A stretch of DNA of 64,000 nucleotides, taken from positions 893,501 through 957,500 of the forward strand of contig NC_092032.1 in assembly GCF_042242105.1 (NCBI RefSeq). The letters are read 5' to 3'. Source of the DNA: Pempheris klunzingeri. Lineage: Eukaryota; Chordata; Actinopteri; Acropomatiformes; Pempheridae. A program made the position numbers and the translations under genes. Positions 25,690 through 38,759 of this stretch are shown piece by piece (within the stretch, counting starts at the first letter, position 1; the number at the start of each line of letters is the position of its first letter). The notes under the pieces were generated by a model. That model searched no databases, was not told the DNA's origin, and was given only the letters and a program-made list of their open reading frames with translations.

Positions 25690-26640
25690 TTCCTGCTTTA
25701 GACACTTTTTCAAAACACTACACATAATTGTCCACATTTGACACACTCACATGTTCACATGGAGAACTCTGCCGTTCAAAACGCCAACCTTAGATTTCCT
25801 ACTATCCACTCACTTCTCACACAGGCAAACACGCTACACAGCTGTTCAATTACCACAGGTGAGCTGTGTTTTCGAGCAATGGATGCCGACATGGGAGAGA
25901 GAGGCAGACCAAGGAGAGCCTTAACCTCTGATGAGATTCAGGGCACCTTTGGTGAGCCTTCTGAGCCTTTTTGTACTGGATCTGTGTGTTTCATTTTCAC
26001 ACATTTGTGACCAAAGCCCACGTATGTTGGATTTTTGTTGATCACTGGCATTGATTTCATGTTGCTAATAAAGCCTCACTTTGTGATAATTTGCTGCCAA
26101 AAATGTTCACATTCAACACTCAGCCAGAGATGTAGAGTGGTGAAGGAGACGAAGAATAAAGAACGATGGATTTCATGTTGTTAGCTGTCTGCAGGTAGAA
26201 CAGAAACATGAACGGTGATGGAGGTTTTGTGGCTCCATCAGCTGTTAGTACGCCGAATGTGTTTGTGCTGTGACTGAAAATGTGTGCACATTTAGAAAGA
26301 ATCATTTTAATGATGAGTCTGTTTGCAGTGTTTTCATACAGCTAGTGATTGTAGAGAAGGTTTTTCTGCAATTTGTAATGAACACTTGGTAACAAAATGT
26401 GGTTTTGAGCAGAAAATTAACTATTTGGCTCATTGTGTGATGGAGGTGTGTTGCTGTTTGAAGAGTTTGGAGAAAGTATTTTCAGCAAAGCTAAACACTT
26501 GTTAGCAGTTGGAAGAAGTTGTAATACACACCAAGCTTATGGATTTCACCAAAACATTGCCTTAAATTATTTTTTGTCTATTTGTGGCTCTGAATCTCCT
26601 GAAATGTGGCATGTTGGATGTTTGTGTGTGAATATGATCA
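25690..26640 (+). mobile_element. Decayed Tc1/mariner-superfamily-type DNA transposon
   Basis: A short frame at 25879 reads MDADMGERGRPRRALTSDEI, matching from memory the N-terminus of a fish IS630/Tc1-type transposase (basic GRPR-rich lead followed by SDEI). Only about 25 residues remain before the frame is lost, so the copy is internally deleted. Flanking AT-rich text also resembles these elements. Exact ends and terminal repeats were not fixed. Confidence 0.5.
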
Positions 26641-26764
26641 GCTATGTAGGTAGGTTCTGTATGTGTGTGTGCTTGGGTTTCCAGCTGACTAGTTGTACTG
26701 AGGGCACAATCTGCTGGCCAGTGTTTGCGGTTTGAACTTGGGGCTAGGGTTAGTTAGTGATGCT

Positions 26765-26925
26765 AGGTGGAGTTTGCTTGGGTTTTGTCTGGGTACTCCA
26801 GCTTCTTCTGTTTATGGTTATCTGTGTCTCTGTGTCAGTCCTGTGATTGGCTGGCGGCCAGTCCAGGGTGGACCCTGCCGCTCACCCAGTGTCAACTGCC
26901 CAATGTCAGACCATAGATGGATGGT
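26765..26925 (+). repeat. Fragment of tRNA-derived fish repeat
   Basis: It contains 'gggtactccagcttcttctg' and 'gattggctggcggccagtcc' through 'ccagtgtcaactg' to 'gatggatgg'. This is a very common teleost interspersed sequence whose 5' portion resembles the 'ggcagcagggtgatgtggtg' piece near 34.29 kb. Confidence 0.6.
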
Positions 26926-27735
26926 TCGATCAATCTTTATTTATATAGCGGCAATTCATAACAGCGTTATCTCATAAAGAGCAGGTCTAGACCAAACTCT
27001 TTAATTAGAGAGAGACCCAACGATTCAGGAATTCAACATTAAGGACTCAAGAATCCCCACATGAGCAGCATCAGATATTATATGAGGCAACAGAAACTCT
27101 TCTTTATCGGGAAGAAACCTGGAACAGAAACAGTGTTGGGTGGAGGTTGGACAGAGAGAGAGAGAGAGACAAAACAAACGGCAACTAAAATACCAACAGC
27201 AGCTATAGCACTGACAATAGGAATGTGACTAATAAATTAGCAATATGGTAGCACTGAAAAACATGACAATAGTTAATATCTGAATAATAATAACAGTACT
27301 AATATCAGTAAAAAGTGGTGGTGGCTGATGATCCACAGCAGTGATTCATGAAGCCAGAGAACCACAGCAGGAGAACCAGGACCAGGATCCTCAGGAACCA
27401 GAGAACCAGAAATAGTCCAACCTGGAAGTGACAAATGCATGGACTAATGTTTCTGCATCATCTATAGACAGGATGGACCTGATTTTAGCAATATTATGTA
27501 GATGGAAAAAGGCAGTTCTGGAAATCTGTTTAATGTGGGAGTTAAAGGACAAATCCTGATCAAAGATAACTCCTGGATTCCTCACAGTGGAGCTGGAGGC
27601 CAGAGTAATGTCATCCAGAGCAGTTATGTTGTTAGAAAAGGTGTCTCTGAGGTGTTTAGGGCCGAGCAGAATAACTTCAGTTTTGTCTGAGTTTAGCAGC
27701 AGAAAGTTGCTTGTGAGTGTTCTCCATTCAGAGTG
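26926..27735 (-). mobile_element. L2/Maui-like LINE copy, reverse orientation
   Basis: Read on the minus strand, a reverse-transcriptase segment ([42 protein letters not shown]) at about 27,690-27,410 runs into a 3' untranslated region. That region has one copy of the 'ctggttcctgaggatcctgg' unit, a GA run and the 'ataacgctgttatgaattg' tail ending near 26,926. The 5' part is missing and the protein is truncated. Confidence 0.85.
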
Positions 27736-27795
27736 ATGCTTAACATTTTGCACATTAATGTTTAACTGACTCTTACAAATGTTCAGTCATATGAT

Positions 27796-27820
27796 TGTGT
27801 GTGTGTGTGTGTGTGTGTGT
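27796..27820. repeat. TG microsatellite
   Basis: A perfect (TG)n run. Confidence 0.95.
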
Positions 27821-29685
27821 CATTTGAACATAAAATACTATTTAAGGAGACATGCCTTTGTTTTGAGTTTTAAGTTTAATTTTGTGGGAGAATTGTAGAG
27901 TTTCACCTGCTGTGTGTTTTTTTGGATGCTGATCTAGAGTTGTGAGAACATGAGATATGCTTTCCGAAAGTGTGTTAGAGCTCTGTTAAATGATCAGCCC
28001 GTTCACATTCCCAGGGCGTTAATTATTGTCACCGTCTTTGGCGTCTGACACTGACAAATACAGCACCCTTTAGTAAGTGATGCCCTTTGAGCTCCTGTAG
28101 AAGACACTAAAGGCCAATGTATAACAGCAACAAAACTCATAATATGGAAGTGGAGGGCTAGTTGGATGCTTTGTTTCGAATACTGGACTTTGGCCCAGGA
28201 GACCGGTGTGCATGTCCCATGTGAACTTTGAGATATGTGACAAGCATTCTTTATTTCTTCATTTCTTCATTATGTGACTCGTACCTTGGCTTTTGTATTC
28301 TGTCACATCCAGAATGTGTTGAATTTGTGTGTGGGGACACCATTTGAATACAAAGACTAAGGGATTTATTGCAGTATATGAAATATCCTGTCATGATAAT
28401 TGATGATTGTGTATGATTCTGTGACATGTGACACTGATGCAAAATATGAACCCATGAAGGGAAGTGTCAGGTGCTCTGTGAGAGTAGACGGCACGTGTGG
28501 TTGTAAATATGCACGTTTGTGAAGGGAGGATGTGAGGAGGAGTGTGTTAACCCAATAGAAAGTCTCTCAGTTCTGTGTCTCATGGTATCAGTGCATGTGT
28601 GTGTGTGTGCATGTGTGTGTGTGGGAGGGGGGCTGGTGTATGTGGGAAGACCCTGGTTGGCATTTGGTCAGGATCCAACAAAGCGTCATTATGAAGCATG
28701 TATCACCAGCTGGAGATGGCAGAACAGAGGGTGTGTGTGTGTGTACGTGTGTGTTTGTGTACATTTTCAGCACAGACGTTCAGCGCTTTAGGGAAGAATT
28801 ACACGGTTGAGGGTATTTTTTGCAAACAAAGCAAAATAGAAATGCAGAAGGGCATTCTGTTCTCATCGACCCTCTTCTATCAGACATCAAGGATGGAAAT
28901 CGATTGGATTGGTTTTCTGACACATACCTTGGCTTTGCTTGACTTAACTTATCAAACTGAGTACTGAATCCCAAATGCAGAATTGTGAATATATACAAGT
29001 TTTTGTTTCCAGTTTCCTCCTGGTCAAATGGGAGCATAATGCCATGAGGATGACCCTAAGAGACCAAGCTGTGTTACGTGATTATTCTCTTAAGCAAACT
29101 AGAACCTTTAAAGTCACAACGACGATGTACTTAGACAGTGCAAAATAAATAATAAAGAAAAGATGGAGAGTGAGTGGAGTAAACAGACGGGCAGTTGTTG
29201 GAGATGCAAATGAAAGGCAGCACAGATGGCACTGGGCTCCATCACTCACTCTCTGGATAACACGTAGGGGTAATATAATTCTTCTGTGGCTCACCGCCCT
29301 GCACTCCTGCAGAGAGCACCAGCGATGGGTGTGGCCTGTCTTGGTTGTTCCCAAGACAGTGGTAATGAACCTGAAGCTGTTTGGAAACTGCCAGAAGAAA
29401 AATAACTTCCAGTCTAGCTTTTGCATATAACTTTTGCCCTTTAAGGCATCATGCAGAGAAGCAAAATTGAAAAATACAAGGCTGCACTTGCTTAAAATGG
29501 GAATACTGTATACAGTATCCTTTCTGAAAGAAGATTATACTTTGTGTTGCAGCTGAGAAAGGATACGGTTACTTTTGCAATGATTTAAAATGACACAAAG
29601 CTATCCAGCACAGTAACACAGGATGCAATAGGAAAGGCTAGAGACCATTATTATACGTGATTATGTAGGTTTATCCCAGCATGCA
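27821..29685. other. Intergenic stretch, no gene recognised
   Basis: TG-rich patches at 28,593-28,625 and 28,730-28,762 generate Cys/Val frames that are artefacts. No exon was recognised. Confidence 0.5.
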
Positions 29686-29689
29686 ACAG

Positions 29690-29880
29690 TATTAGCAAAT
29701 GGTTCAGAGTCAGTGCTGATGATGTTTATTATTCATTATGTTTTCTCAAATGAGCCCTTAAATGCACTGCTGTTATCTTACACATTCCTATACACCTCAA
29801 GGCTTTAGTGACCCATCAAACACAGGCAGATTAAGTAAACCAGAGATTAAAATGTATTATTATCAAACACACAAAATATA
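29690..29880. promoter_or_regulatory. Candidate conserved noncoding element
   Basis: A non-repetitive AT-rich block with 'gtttattattcattatg', 'cagattaagtaaaccagaga' and 'ttaaaatgtattattatc'. It contains homeodomain-type cores. This is weak evidence based on texture only. Confidence 0.2.
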
Positions 29881-30829
29881 CTTTTGTCATTTGTAAATAT
29901 GAGAAAAGACTGTCTCTGTTTTTCCTGCTTCATCTTTTCATGTGTAAAAATGCACTGTTCACATTTCGCCCCCATTGTGACATCAAGTGCAGGGCCTTGA
30001 CATCACGTGACCTCCTTCAGCAAACTGATGGTGCTGCCCACTGAAAATCTGAATCCACTTTGCTGTCCACCATTGCTGTTACACTAACTCTGGTCAAACT
30101 GAGACTCAAGGGTACAAGTGTAGCGCACAAACTGTTCTGCTGTTGGCTCCAGAAACCAACACAACAGTCTTCATGTTGTCCCACCATATGTGGAAGGGAT
30201 GACCCAGTGGGTTTACTTTATTTTGTGGCAGAAACGTCTCCACAATGACTGCAAAACAGATATGTACTGCTTTGAACTGCTTTGTTACCAAGGGCCAGTA
30301 ACAGTGCAAGAAATGGAGCTGAAAATGCAAAAACAATCTGTTTCAGTAAGGGAGTGTGTCTTTGAGGCCAGTACCTCAAAATATCTAGATTTCCATATAG
30401 ATATGAACCATCTGAATTTACTTTTCTGGGCTTTTCAGATAACACCACAAGAAAAACTACACAATTTCTCTTCTTTTTTCTGATGCAGAAAAAGAAGTCC
30501 TGTTTTTATTTGCAGATCTGAGGCCTGGATTCAGCTAAATGCTCCCTGATATCAGCAGCAATACCATGATACAATGCACAGATCCTCAAGATGGTGACAA
30601 GGGTTTGAACACGTGTAACATGAGGAGTGTGTGATGAGAGAGAGAAGGAGCCAGGGTTGCCATCTTGAAGCCCTGAGACAAAACTGGCAGTCAGCAGCCA
30701 GCATCACCCACACACTCCTTTAACAAAATATTTCTGTATTTTCAAGGTAATCTTTCATTTCTCTTTCTCTCTCTTTTTTTCCAGTTTATCCCATCTTCAT
30801 CTACAAATGGTGGTGGATGACAGGATGTA

Positions 30830-31020
30830 AATGAGATCCTTATTACGGCAGTGTTCATCAAGCTGCTGCTGGAGTGACTTCAATGGCTTGATGAATATGC
30901 ATGCAAATTTGTTAATTAAGTTAATTATTCTGCTGAAAATCCATTTGTCTTGCCGAGAAAATATCTCCTGCACTGGCTTTTAGCATGTTTCAGTCATTAG
31001 TCATTTGCAATGCTATTTAA
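30830..31020. promoter_or_regulatory. Candidate conserved noncoding element with octamer and homeodomain sites
   Basis: It contains a perfect POU octamer ATGCAAAT at 30901-30908 and a palindromic TTAATTAA at 30912-30919, followed by 'gttaattattctgctgaaaa' and 'cattagtcatttgcaatgc'. The block is single-copy in appearance and lies 11.5 kb downstream of neurod6 and 3 kb beyond the 3' end of frrs1. Enhancer function is inferred. Confidence 0.35.
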
Positions 31021-31769
31021 GAAACACTGTGGTTCATTCCTTCTTTTAGAGGAAGAGAAAGAGGAAAGTTTGACCAGGGCAGGGGTGGAGGAGCATTTAC
31101 TGGGAAGACATGTTCAGGATGTCAGCTCTACATTACAGAGGAAGTGTATATTCCACACTGCCCATAATGCAGTGTGTTGTTTGTCAGTAGGTCAACACAG
31201 TAATTTTATGTTGTGAATTGCTGTGGTTTAATGACTATATTTAGAACTATAACCACCATCTTAAAGTTACCTGTGTTATCTCAACAGATTCAGAAGACAT
31301 ACCTGACTTGTATTTTAGAATTAATCTGGGTTTTGGAGATGCCTGTTGAATGCATCCTACATGTATGCACAGTCAGACAGTAATGCTCTTTATCTATTTT
31401 TTCTGGTTTAGCTATATGTTTCCTAATTCAAGAGATTTGTGCTTGCCTCTTTCTTGTTTAAATATGAATATGCACAAGACCAGGATCAGAAAAAAATAAT
31501 TGTCACACTAGTGAGACAACACTGAAAAGAGAATATGTAACAAATTCAGGTCCCTCCCCCTCCTTCTCCAGTGCGCTCCAGGGAGATACCAAGTTAGTAA
31601 CATTAAGATGAGATAAGATAAGAAAAGATAAGTTAAGAAATGCACAACATTACAGCACAGGACTAGAAATCAAAAAGTATATACAGTTTGGACAGAGGAA
31701 GTGTAAAAATAGAAACTATTTAACATACATAGGGGGAATATAAAAAAAGATGGGGGAGAGATATATATA

Positions 31770-32285
31770 TAAACTGTATTCTGGATTTTACTGGAAGCCA
31801 GTGAAGAGAAGCTGGTACAGGAGAAATAGGATCTCTTTTCCTAGTTCTGCCTGATAGTAAGGAACAGAAATAATCCAACCTTGAAGTGACAAATGCATGG
31901 ACTAATTTTTCTGCATCATCTATAGACAAGATGGGCCTGATTTTTGCAATATTACGTAGATAGAAAAAGGCAGTCCTGGAAATCTGTTTAATGTGGGAGT
32001 AAAAGGACAAGTCTTGGTCAAATAAGACTCCCAGATTCCTCACAGTGGAGCTGGAGGCCAGAGTAATGCCATCCAGAGTAGTTATGTTGTTAGAAAAGGT
32101 GTCTCTGAGGTGTTTAGTGTCGAGCACAATAACTTCAGTTTTGTCTGAGTTTAGCAGCAGAAAGTTGCTGCTCATCCAGGACTTTATGTCCTTAAGGCAG
32201 ATTTGGAGATTTAGCCAACTGATTGGATTCATCTGGCTTTACTGATAGATATAATTGGGTATCATCTGCATAACAGTGGAAATTA
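31770..32285 (-). mobile_element. L2/Maui-like LINE reverse-transcriptase fragment
   Basis: The minus strand carries an open segment of about 170 residues with [44 protein letters not shown] and [11 protein letters not shown], the C-terminal half of the L2-type reverse transcriptase. It is cut at 32,285 by an unrelated repeat and is inactive. Confidence 0.85.
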
Positions 32286-32600
32286 ATGGAGTGTGAGGGT
32301 CTGTCCCCAATTAGGTCCCCTTACCTGCCTGTCCTTTGTATTTAGTCAGTCTTGCCTTCCTTCAATGCCAGTTTGTCTTGTCCTTTGTGACAAGCAGTCC
32401 AGCATTTTCTCCCTGTGTATTCTGGTCCTGGTTTGTTTGAGCCCTGCTTGTTCCCTGACTTGGTCGCTTCCTAACTCTCACTGGACTGCCTACCTGCGTA
32501 CCAACCACTCCTAGTAAAGACTTTTATTTGCACTGCCTGCTGTCTGAGCCAAGCTCTGGAGTCAGCAACCTAGTTTGGATGGGGTCTGAAAGACAGGATA
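32286..32600 (+). repeat. Dispersed-repeat-like segment of unknown class
   Basis: A T/C-rich block ends in 'ctcctagtaaagacttttat' and 'tgctgtctgagccaagct'. It resembles the 3' end of the repeat at 16.0-16.3 kb and interrupts the L2 copy, so it was probably inserted into it. Confidence 0.35.
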
Positions 32601-32814
32601 GTTAGATACTATTTTATTGCACGTGTGCCTGTTGAATACCGTTTTATACTGTTTTTTGTTTTTTTTTTGCACACTATATAGATCATTATTCCAATATCTC
32701 TTTTTCTTTGTTTACTTCTGTCTGTAACGGAGCTTCCAGCCAAAGAATTTCACACTGGTGCACTGATACAACTGGAGTGACAAACGTCTTGAATCTTGAA
32801 GGTCAATTAGAGAA

Positions 32815-33075
32815 AAAATATAAATATTGGGTTTGGTTTTCCTGTGTTTAAGGTTGAATCACAGTGTGTTACTAATAGTAAGAGTTTTATCATTAAAGAA
32901 ACTCATAAAGTCATTGCTACTGAGCTCTAAAGGAACACAAGGATCAATGGGGTTCTTTGTCAGCTTGGCTAACGTGCTGAACAGGAATCTAGGGCTTTTA
33001 TTTTCTTCTATCAGTGAGGAGTAATAGGCGGCCCTGGCATTACAGAGGGCCTTTCTAAAGGTTTTAATATGATCT
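32815..33075 (-). mobile_element. Probable upstream part of the same L2-like LINE
   Basis: The text 'tttctaaaggttttaatatg' and 'ggcggccctggcattacaga' on the + strand reads as antisense LINE sequence. It likely continues the element interrupted at 32.29 kb. Family assignment rests on memory. Confidence 0.4.
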
Positions 33076-34033
33076 CGCTAGACTGGTCTTCTCTAGGATG
33101 TTTGACGTTAAGACCATCCCATCAGTATGTACCTAGATAAAAACTTCAACCTCTTTCTGAAATCTCTCAAATGTACAAACTGTAAAAAACACAAACCATC
33201 TGCAAAGGCGTTCAAGTTGAGCTTTTAATAAACCCCATCAAAGATTAATTGCAAGAGCTGCCAGATGGTTCTGGTTTAACGTTGGCTCAAAATAAGCCTC
33301 AGAGCTGCAAAATCTGTGTCCTTAGAGATGTGCAATAACAAAGGCATCGAGGATAGATTGAATTAAATATGTTCATATGATACCTATCTCACAGCGTTTT
33401 CCTTTAATTTTGCTGGTGTCTGTCCATCCCCATCAGAAACAACAGCAGAAGAGCAGGCTACGACTGCTGCCCTTAAATAATCTGCATGTTTCTCTACAGT
33501 CTCCAGCACATTTGGCAATTTTCAATGCTGTGTGTGCCACAAATGAAATTCAGTTCACCTCCACTGTACTGGGGTAGAAACAGAAATAGTGGAGATCATT
33601 TAAAATGGGATCATACATAACTCACTGACCAGCTTGAAGTTAGGAACATTTCATCTCACATTAAACTTATGGAAAAGATTTGGTTGAAATATAAGAGACA
33701 ACACTTGAACATGAGTGATGAGGTTAATAATTCAATGCTAATGACAGCACAGTCAGCAACTTAAAAAACAGGAGAGAACCTATTCATCACATCTCAGTTT
33801 ATCATTCTTGTCTACTAACATAATTACAAATGTATACTTGGTTACACACAAACAGGTTGCACACAGGTTATTTTGAGGTAGGGCCTGCAAAGTGAACTTT
33901 GAAACAATATGTTCAAGCATTTCACAAAGAAAAATGCAGTTTTCAATCACAAAATCAACAGTCAATTTGGCAACTCCTGATACATATTAATGTAAATGCT
34001 TTAGTTGCTTGTTTTGCTCTATTGTGGTTCTTC

Positions 34034-37000
34034 TTATGACATCCCAATTCCAACAAGTAGTGCCACCAAAAAGGTAACGTTGCCCAGGAAAAACAGAGCC
34101 ATCAGCAGGACACCAACCACTATCTGGCAAGACAACGACATTTACGTTAGAAATCAGCAGTATGCCATCTCAGTTTTTCTCTATATTTGGCTTTTTGTCT
34201 CACCATTTTTGATTCCAAAGTATCTGTAACACAAAGAAGGGAAAAATTAAAGCTGCTGCAGGATATGTAAACAGTCAGTTTATGTTGGGCAGCAGGGTGA
34301 TGTGGTGCTTAGCACTGTTGCCTCACAGTAAGGGACCGACCATTAAGGATAAGTGGTACAGACAATGGAGTTGATGTTTATTAATTGAATTTCATATTCA
34401 TTTATTTTACTATCAATTAATAGATCTATTTATGTGCCTATTTTATTGGTACAATTATGACCCACAGAGTCTTGTATACCAAAGGTAAGATAAGCCCTGT
34501 CTATGGCCCCAGGTCTCTGACTGAGACACAGGTTCAGGTCACATCACTATCTTTGGTGTCCTGGGGGTTTCTGCGTCTTCTCCAAAGTCTCTGCTACGAT
34601 AGAACAGGAAAGGTTCCCTGAGCACGATCCTGACAAAGTTTCATCTTGGCTGAACCCAAGAGGAGCCACTTTACTAGAACAACGGGATGCAAAGGTGTAT
34701 TTACCTGCAATGTTAATGTTCCATTTTAAATGGACATCCAAAAGGATGAAGAACAAAACCTCCCAGCCAACAAAACCACCCATCACTTTCATCAGCCATC
34801 GGTCAGGGCTGCTGTCAATCAACTTCAGGCCGGTGAATATGGCTGCCACTGTGTGATGTCACATAAAAAGAGCCTTTTCAAGGCTTGTTCCAAGGATTGA
34901 CAGTACGTTCGTGGTAGAATTTCTGAACATTTCTTATTGAAGACAAGAGCTTACCAGACAAAGCTTTTATCGCCAATCCATTTAAAGCATGTGACCAGTT
35001 GAACAGAAACCTCCTGTCAGAGAAAAGAGGAAACATAAGAAATGCTCTTCACCTATCTCACATTATTCGTATGGATGTGAACTGCAACTTGACTGGTAGA
35101 CAGAGGGATACAGCTGCTTTCATTATTACATTCATTACTACAATTGTGTTTTTTAATGTTCTATTAGGTACACTACCTTTAATCGATGAAATAAAATAAC
35201 TTTCACATATATGTGTATATAATCAATACTATCCTACTGATAGGGGCACAAGGTCAGCAGAGCACTGATAAATGTTGTGCTGGATTTCACCAATGAATGA
35301 TGTGAGATTTGAGGACTTAATGAATCAGACCCATACAACAGGGTACCTACAGTGGATGTTGTGGTCCACAGCGCAGAAGAGCCAGAATGGGCTGGAGGAA
35401 TGAGAGGATCATAACCAGGCAGCCTAACACAGGATGGGCTCCCTGCAAACAGCACACAGCAACAGTGGCACTCAGTCACTGCATGTGTGTGACATGTGTG
35501 TGACATGTGTGTGACGTGTCACATGTCACACACATGTCACACACCTGTTACACTGAGAACAGGTTATAACATGTAGTTCAGTTCACTAAAACAGACAAGC
35601 ATCAGAACATCTGAACGTTGTGCTTCGGTCACTCCCTCGGGTTGAGGTTAAACCATGACTGAATCTCTTCAGCTTGAACACCAGACAAAAGGTGGGAGTG
35701 TGTCATCTCCCCACTTTACTGTGCCTGTGCTCTCCTGGACTAGCCGAGAGGCACTGTGAGAGTCATAACCTTTGATTCTCCAGTGAGTTCAGCCCCCCGC
35801 GGCCTGCCCTGCTGGGGAGCAGGCTGACCATGGTGCAGGAAGACTCATCTGTAGTTCTCCTACAGTAACTGAGGGCTGCACAAGCGAAGGGAAGGAGCTG
35901 AATACAGGAGCGTTGCAGACGCCTCCATTGAATGATGTGGGCTGAAAACACCCCTTACCCTGTTTCCATCCAGGAAGTGGATGTGGAAAGTGTGCAGGAT
36001 TACAAGTACTGGGGAGCAAACCTGGACAGCAAGCTGGACTGAACTGGGTTTGTCTGTTCATGTCAACAATAATGCACAGCTTTAGTCTTTTTCCTCCTCT
36101 CTGGCTTCAGGTTGCTGGTCAGCCTGAGTTGCATTTCATTCATTTTATTTTCCTGCAAATGCACATTATATTTATATAATCTAATATATAATATTTATAT
36201 AAATCTATATAATTATGTCTGTGACTGTGCACAAATAAATGCAGTACAAATAAGAAACACACTCCCCATCACTGAGATATGATCTGTATTAACATTTAGT
36301 TTGGGGTATTTATGACTGTTGCTTCTTTTTGTTTTGTGTTCAGTTGTATTGATGCGAGTAGGCTCTAATAAGTGGGGAAGAATATGGAATTTTGTATTAA
36401 CTAATATAGTCAGTCTGTCCCCCTGACTGAATAAAATTTGACCTGGGGATGACACCTTTTGGTGTAGATGACTCCACCTCCTTCCTTTGAAAGCACTATG
36501 CTGTGACCTCACAGGTCTCTGTGTATGAAGCTTTAGCAGCCCCAGCACCACACGTGTTCTACAGGCTAAGAGTTGGAATATTATTCCAGCCCCTTTCAGG
36601 ACGTCTCATCCACTGCATGGGAGAGCCTGGGACGGTCCCAAAGAGGAGCTGTGCCGTGCAGTTTAACAGAAGTGAGGCACACATTTTCCAAACTAGCTAA
36701 TTCATTTTTGAAGCACTGAGGCACATGTCCGCCTCCCTCAGCTTTTCTGTGGGTCCTTCTCATGGAGTGAGTGAGACAGTCCCACATCATTATCCACTTT
36801 ATCGTGTCATCATTAGCACAAACTGTTAAACTATTCCTTAAAGTCATACTTTTGGACTACAGTGTCATCCCATTGCTCCACCCACTGAGCTGTAGCATGA
36901 CCGATGAAAAGGAAGTGATGAGAGTGGCGTTGCTAGTACAAGGCTGTACTCTCTGGGTTTGTGGTCATTTAGATCAGACCCAGAGCAAAGACTGGACACA

Positions 37001-38759
37001 ACCTTCGAAATATCAAGACAAGCCTGCTGTCATGTTGCCTCTCGACTCTCTCATTGTTACCAAATGACTCTATAACATACTTATACTACAGTGCAATGCC
37101 AAGTCCTTGTGTATTCTGATGCCAAAGCGGCAGTCACAGCAGTGCTGGTGTACTCACCCCAGACCAGGCCTTAACGTATGAGAAGGGAAGGACAAAGGCG
37201 ATGACTGTAGCTGCTACTGTCACACTCATCACTGCAACGTGGACCTGAAGGACCACAAACAGTTCAACATGAGACAGAGCTCAGGACACCTGCCAGAGAG
37301 CAGGTACCAATACCTGAAATACTAATGGATCTAAAATGTTTTTCTAATTCATATTCACAGTAATCAATTTCAAGACATCTAAAGACAATCTAAAGACATC
37401 ATCTCAGCTTGCTGAATGATATATATCATATGACAGGATTATAATTAGTGATTCATTATTGTTTCATCACTTCAGTGTTACAGCTGGGAAAGCTGGAGCT
37501 AATCTTAATTCCTTTCTATACTGCTGGGCAGCTTAACCTTAACCTATAATGACGTATCATTTATTAGTTGATTTATATTTTCTATTGATGATCTAAATCT
37601 GCAAAGTAACTCAGCTGTCAAAGAAATGTTCACATAAAGTATAAATACCCCACTAAATTACTAATGCCCCACAATTGTACCTAAATGCAGTACTTGATTA
37701 CATGTACTTATTTACATCCCACCTCTGACATGAAGATAATTGTATTTGATGTGTACCATGAAAAAATAGCCCACATTAGGTATATTGTTGCTTTCTACAA
37801 AGTTGGCACAGTTTTAAACACACACCAGCATTTTCTTGCTGTTGGATCCATGATGTTACTATGGTTGTAGGTGTAGCTCGTTGAGACTTCACTACGCTGT
37901 CGCCCCAGGAGGAGAGGGAGAACAGCCGGGATAACAACTGTCTGATCATTTTATGTCACAAAGACATAATGTTTAAGTGTGTTTTTATCCTGATATGCTC
38001 CTGACTTTAATCTAATATTTTCATGATTGCTTTTCCAAATGTTTTCGCTCCTACCTAGTTCTGTGGTACTTTGGAATGAAAATGGAGTCTCACCAGAAAC
38101 CAGACATCTTTGCCACACAGGTTTTGTCCTTTGGTCACTCCTTTCACGTATCGGGCCACCATCATTCCCAGTGATCCCGCGGTCATCCAGGCTGTCAGCA
38201 TCAGTGCTCCTGCAACACAGTTCATGTTAGAATGCTTCTTAACACACAGCAGATGGCTTTATCACTCATCTTCCGTTTCTTCCCGCTGTGCCAACACAGA
38301 ACCTCTGTCTGAGGTGACCATGAGCAAATAAGTGAAGCACTGGCCTTCAGTTAACAGCAGCCCCCCTGAAGCACTGGCCTTTCTATGGCATCCAATGTAA
38401 CCTGTTTAACCCAACAGTATTTCATAACTTGCCAGAAATCTCCAACTGCTGAGGCGACCTCAGAGTCTCAAGCACTTTTTTTAAAGATACAACCATCGAA
38501 TATCTCATACAGCTAAATGAGTAATAACACTGAATCTAGAGTCCTCAGGTATAGATGTGCGTGGAGGTGCTAAGTGAAGGCTCAGGGGTCTCCCACATCG
38601 TTAGGACTGTTAGTTAGTGGTACCGTAGAAATCCCTCTTGCAGGTTCTCACCATGGGCTTTGATGATATGAGGCCATCGAGCTTCTCTAACAAGCCCAGG
38701 TCTGGAAATGTCAACTTTTTCAGCACTGATGAAGGTAGCTCTGTGGAACTGGATTCGTC
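34034..38759 (-). CDS. frrs1: frrs1 coding exons 8-15: cytochrome b561 domain
   Basis: Exon 8 ends with WPHIIKAHG (H370). Exon 9 has the first helix (GALMLTAWMTAGSLGMM). Exon 10 starts VHVAVMS (H411). Exon 11 has AHPVLGCLVMILSFLQP (H441). Exon 12 has FLFNWSHALNG (H477). Exon 13 has VAAIFTGLKLI and a helix. Exon 14 is a 20-nt microexon. Exon 15 is the last helix and stop. The order and spacing of the histidines fit the b561 core. Confidence 0.9.

Noticed and set aside
34005..34229. 74-residue + strand frame
   Set aside because: It is antisense to frrs1 exons 14-15, whose phases and motifs are consistent.
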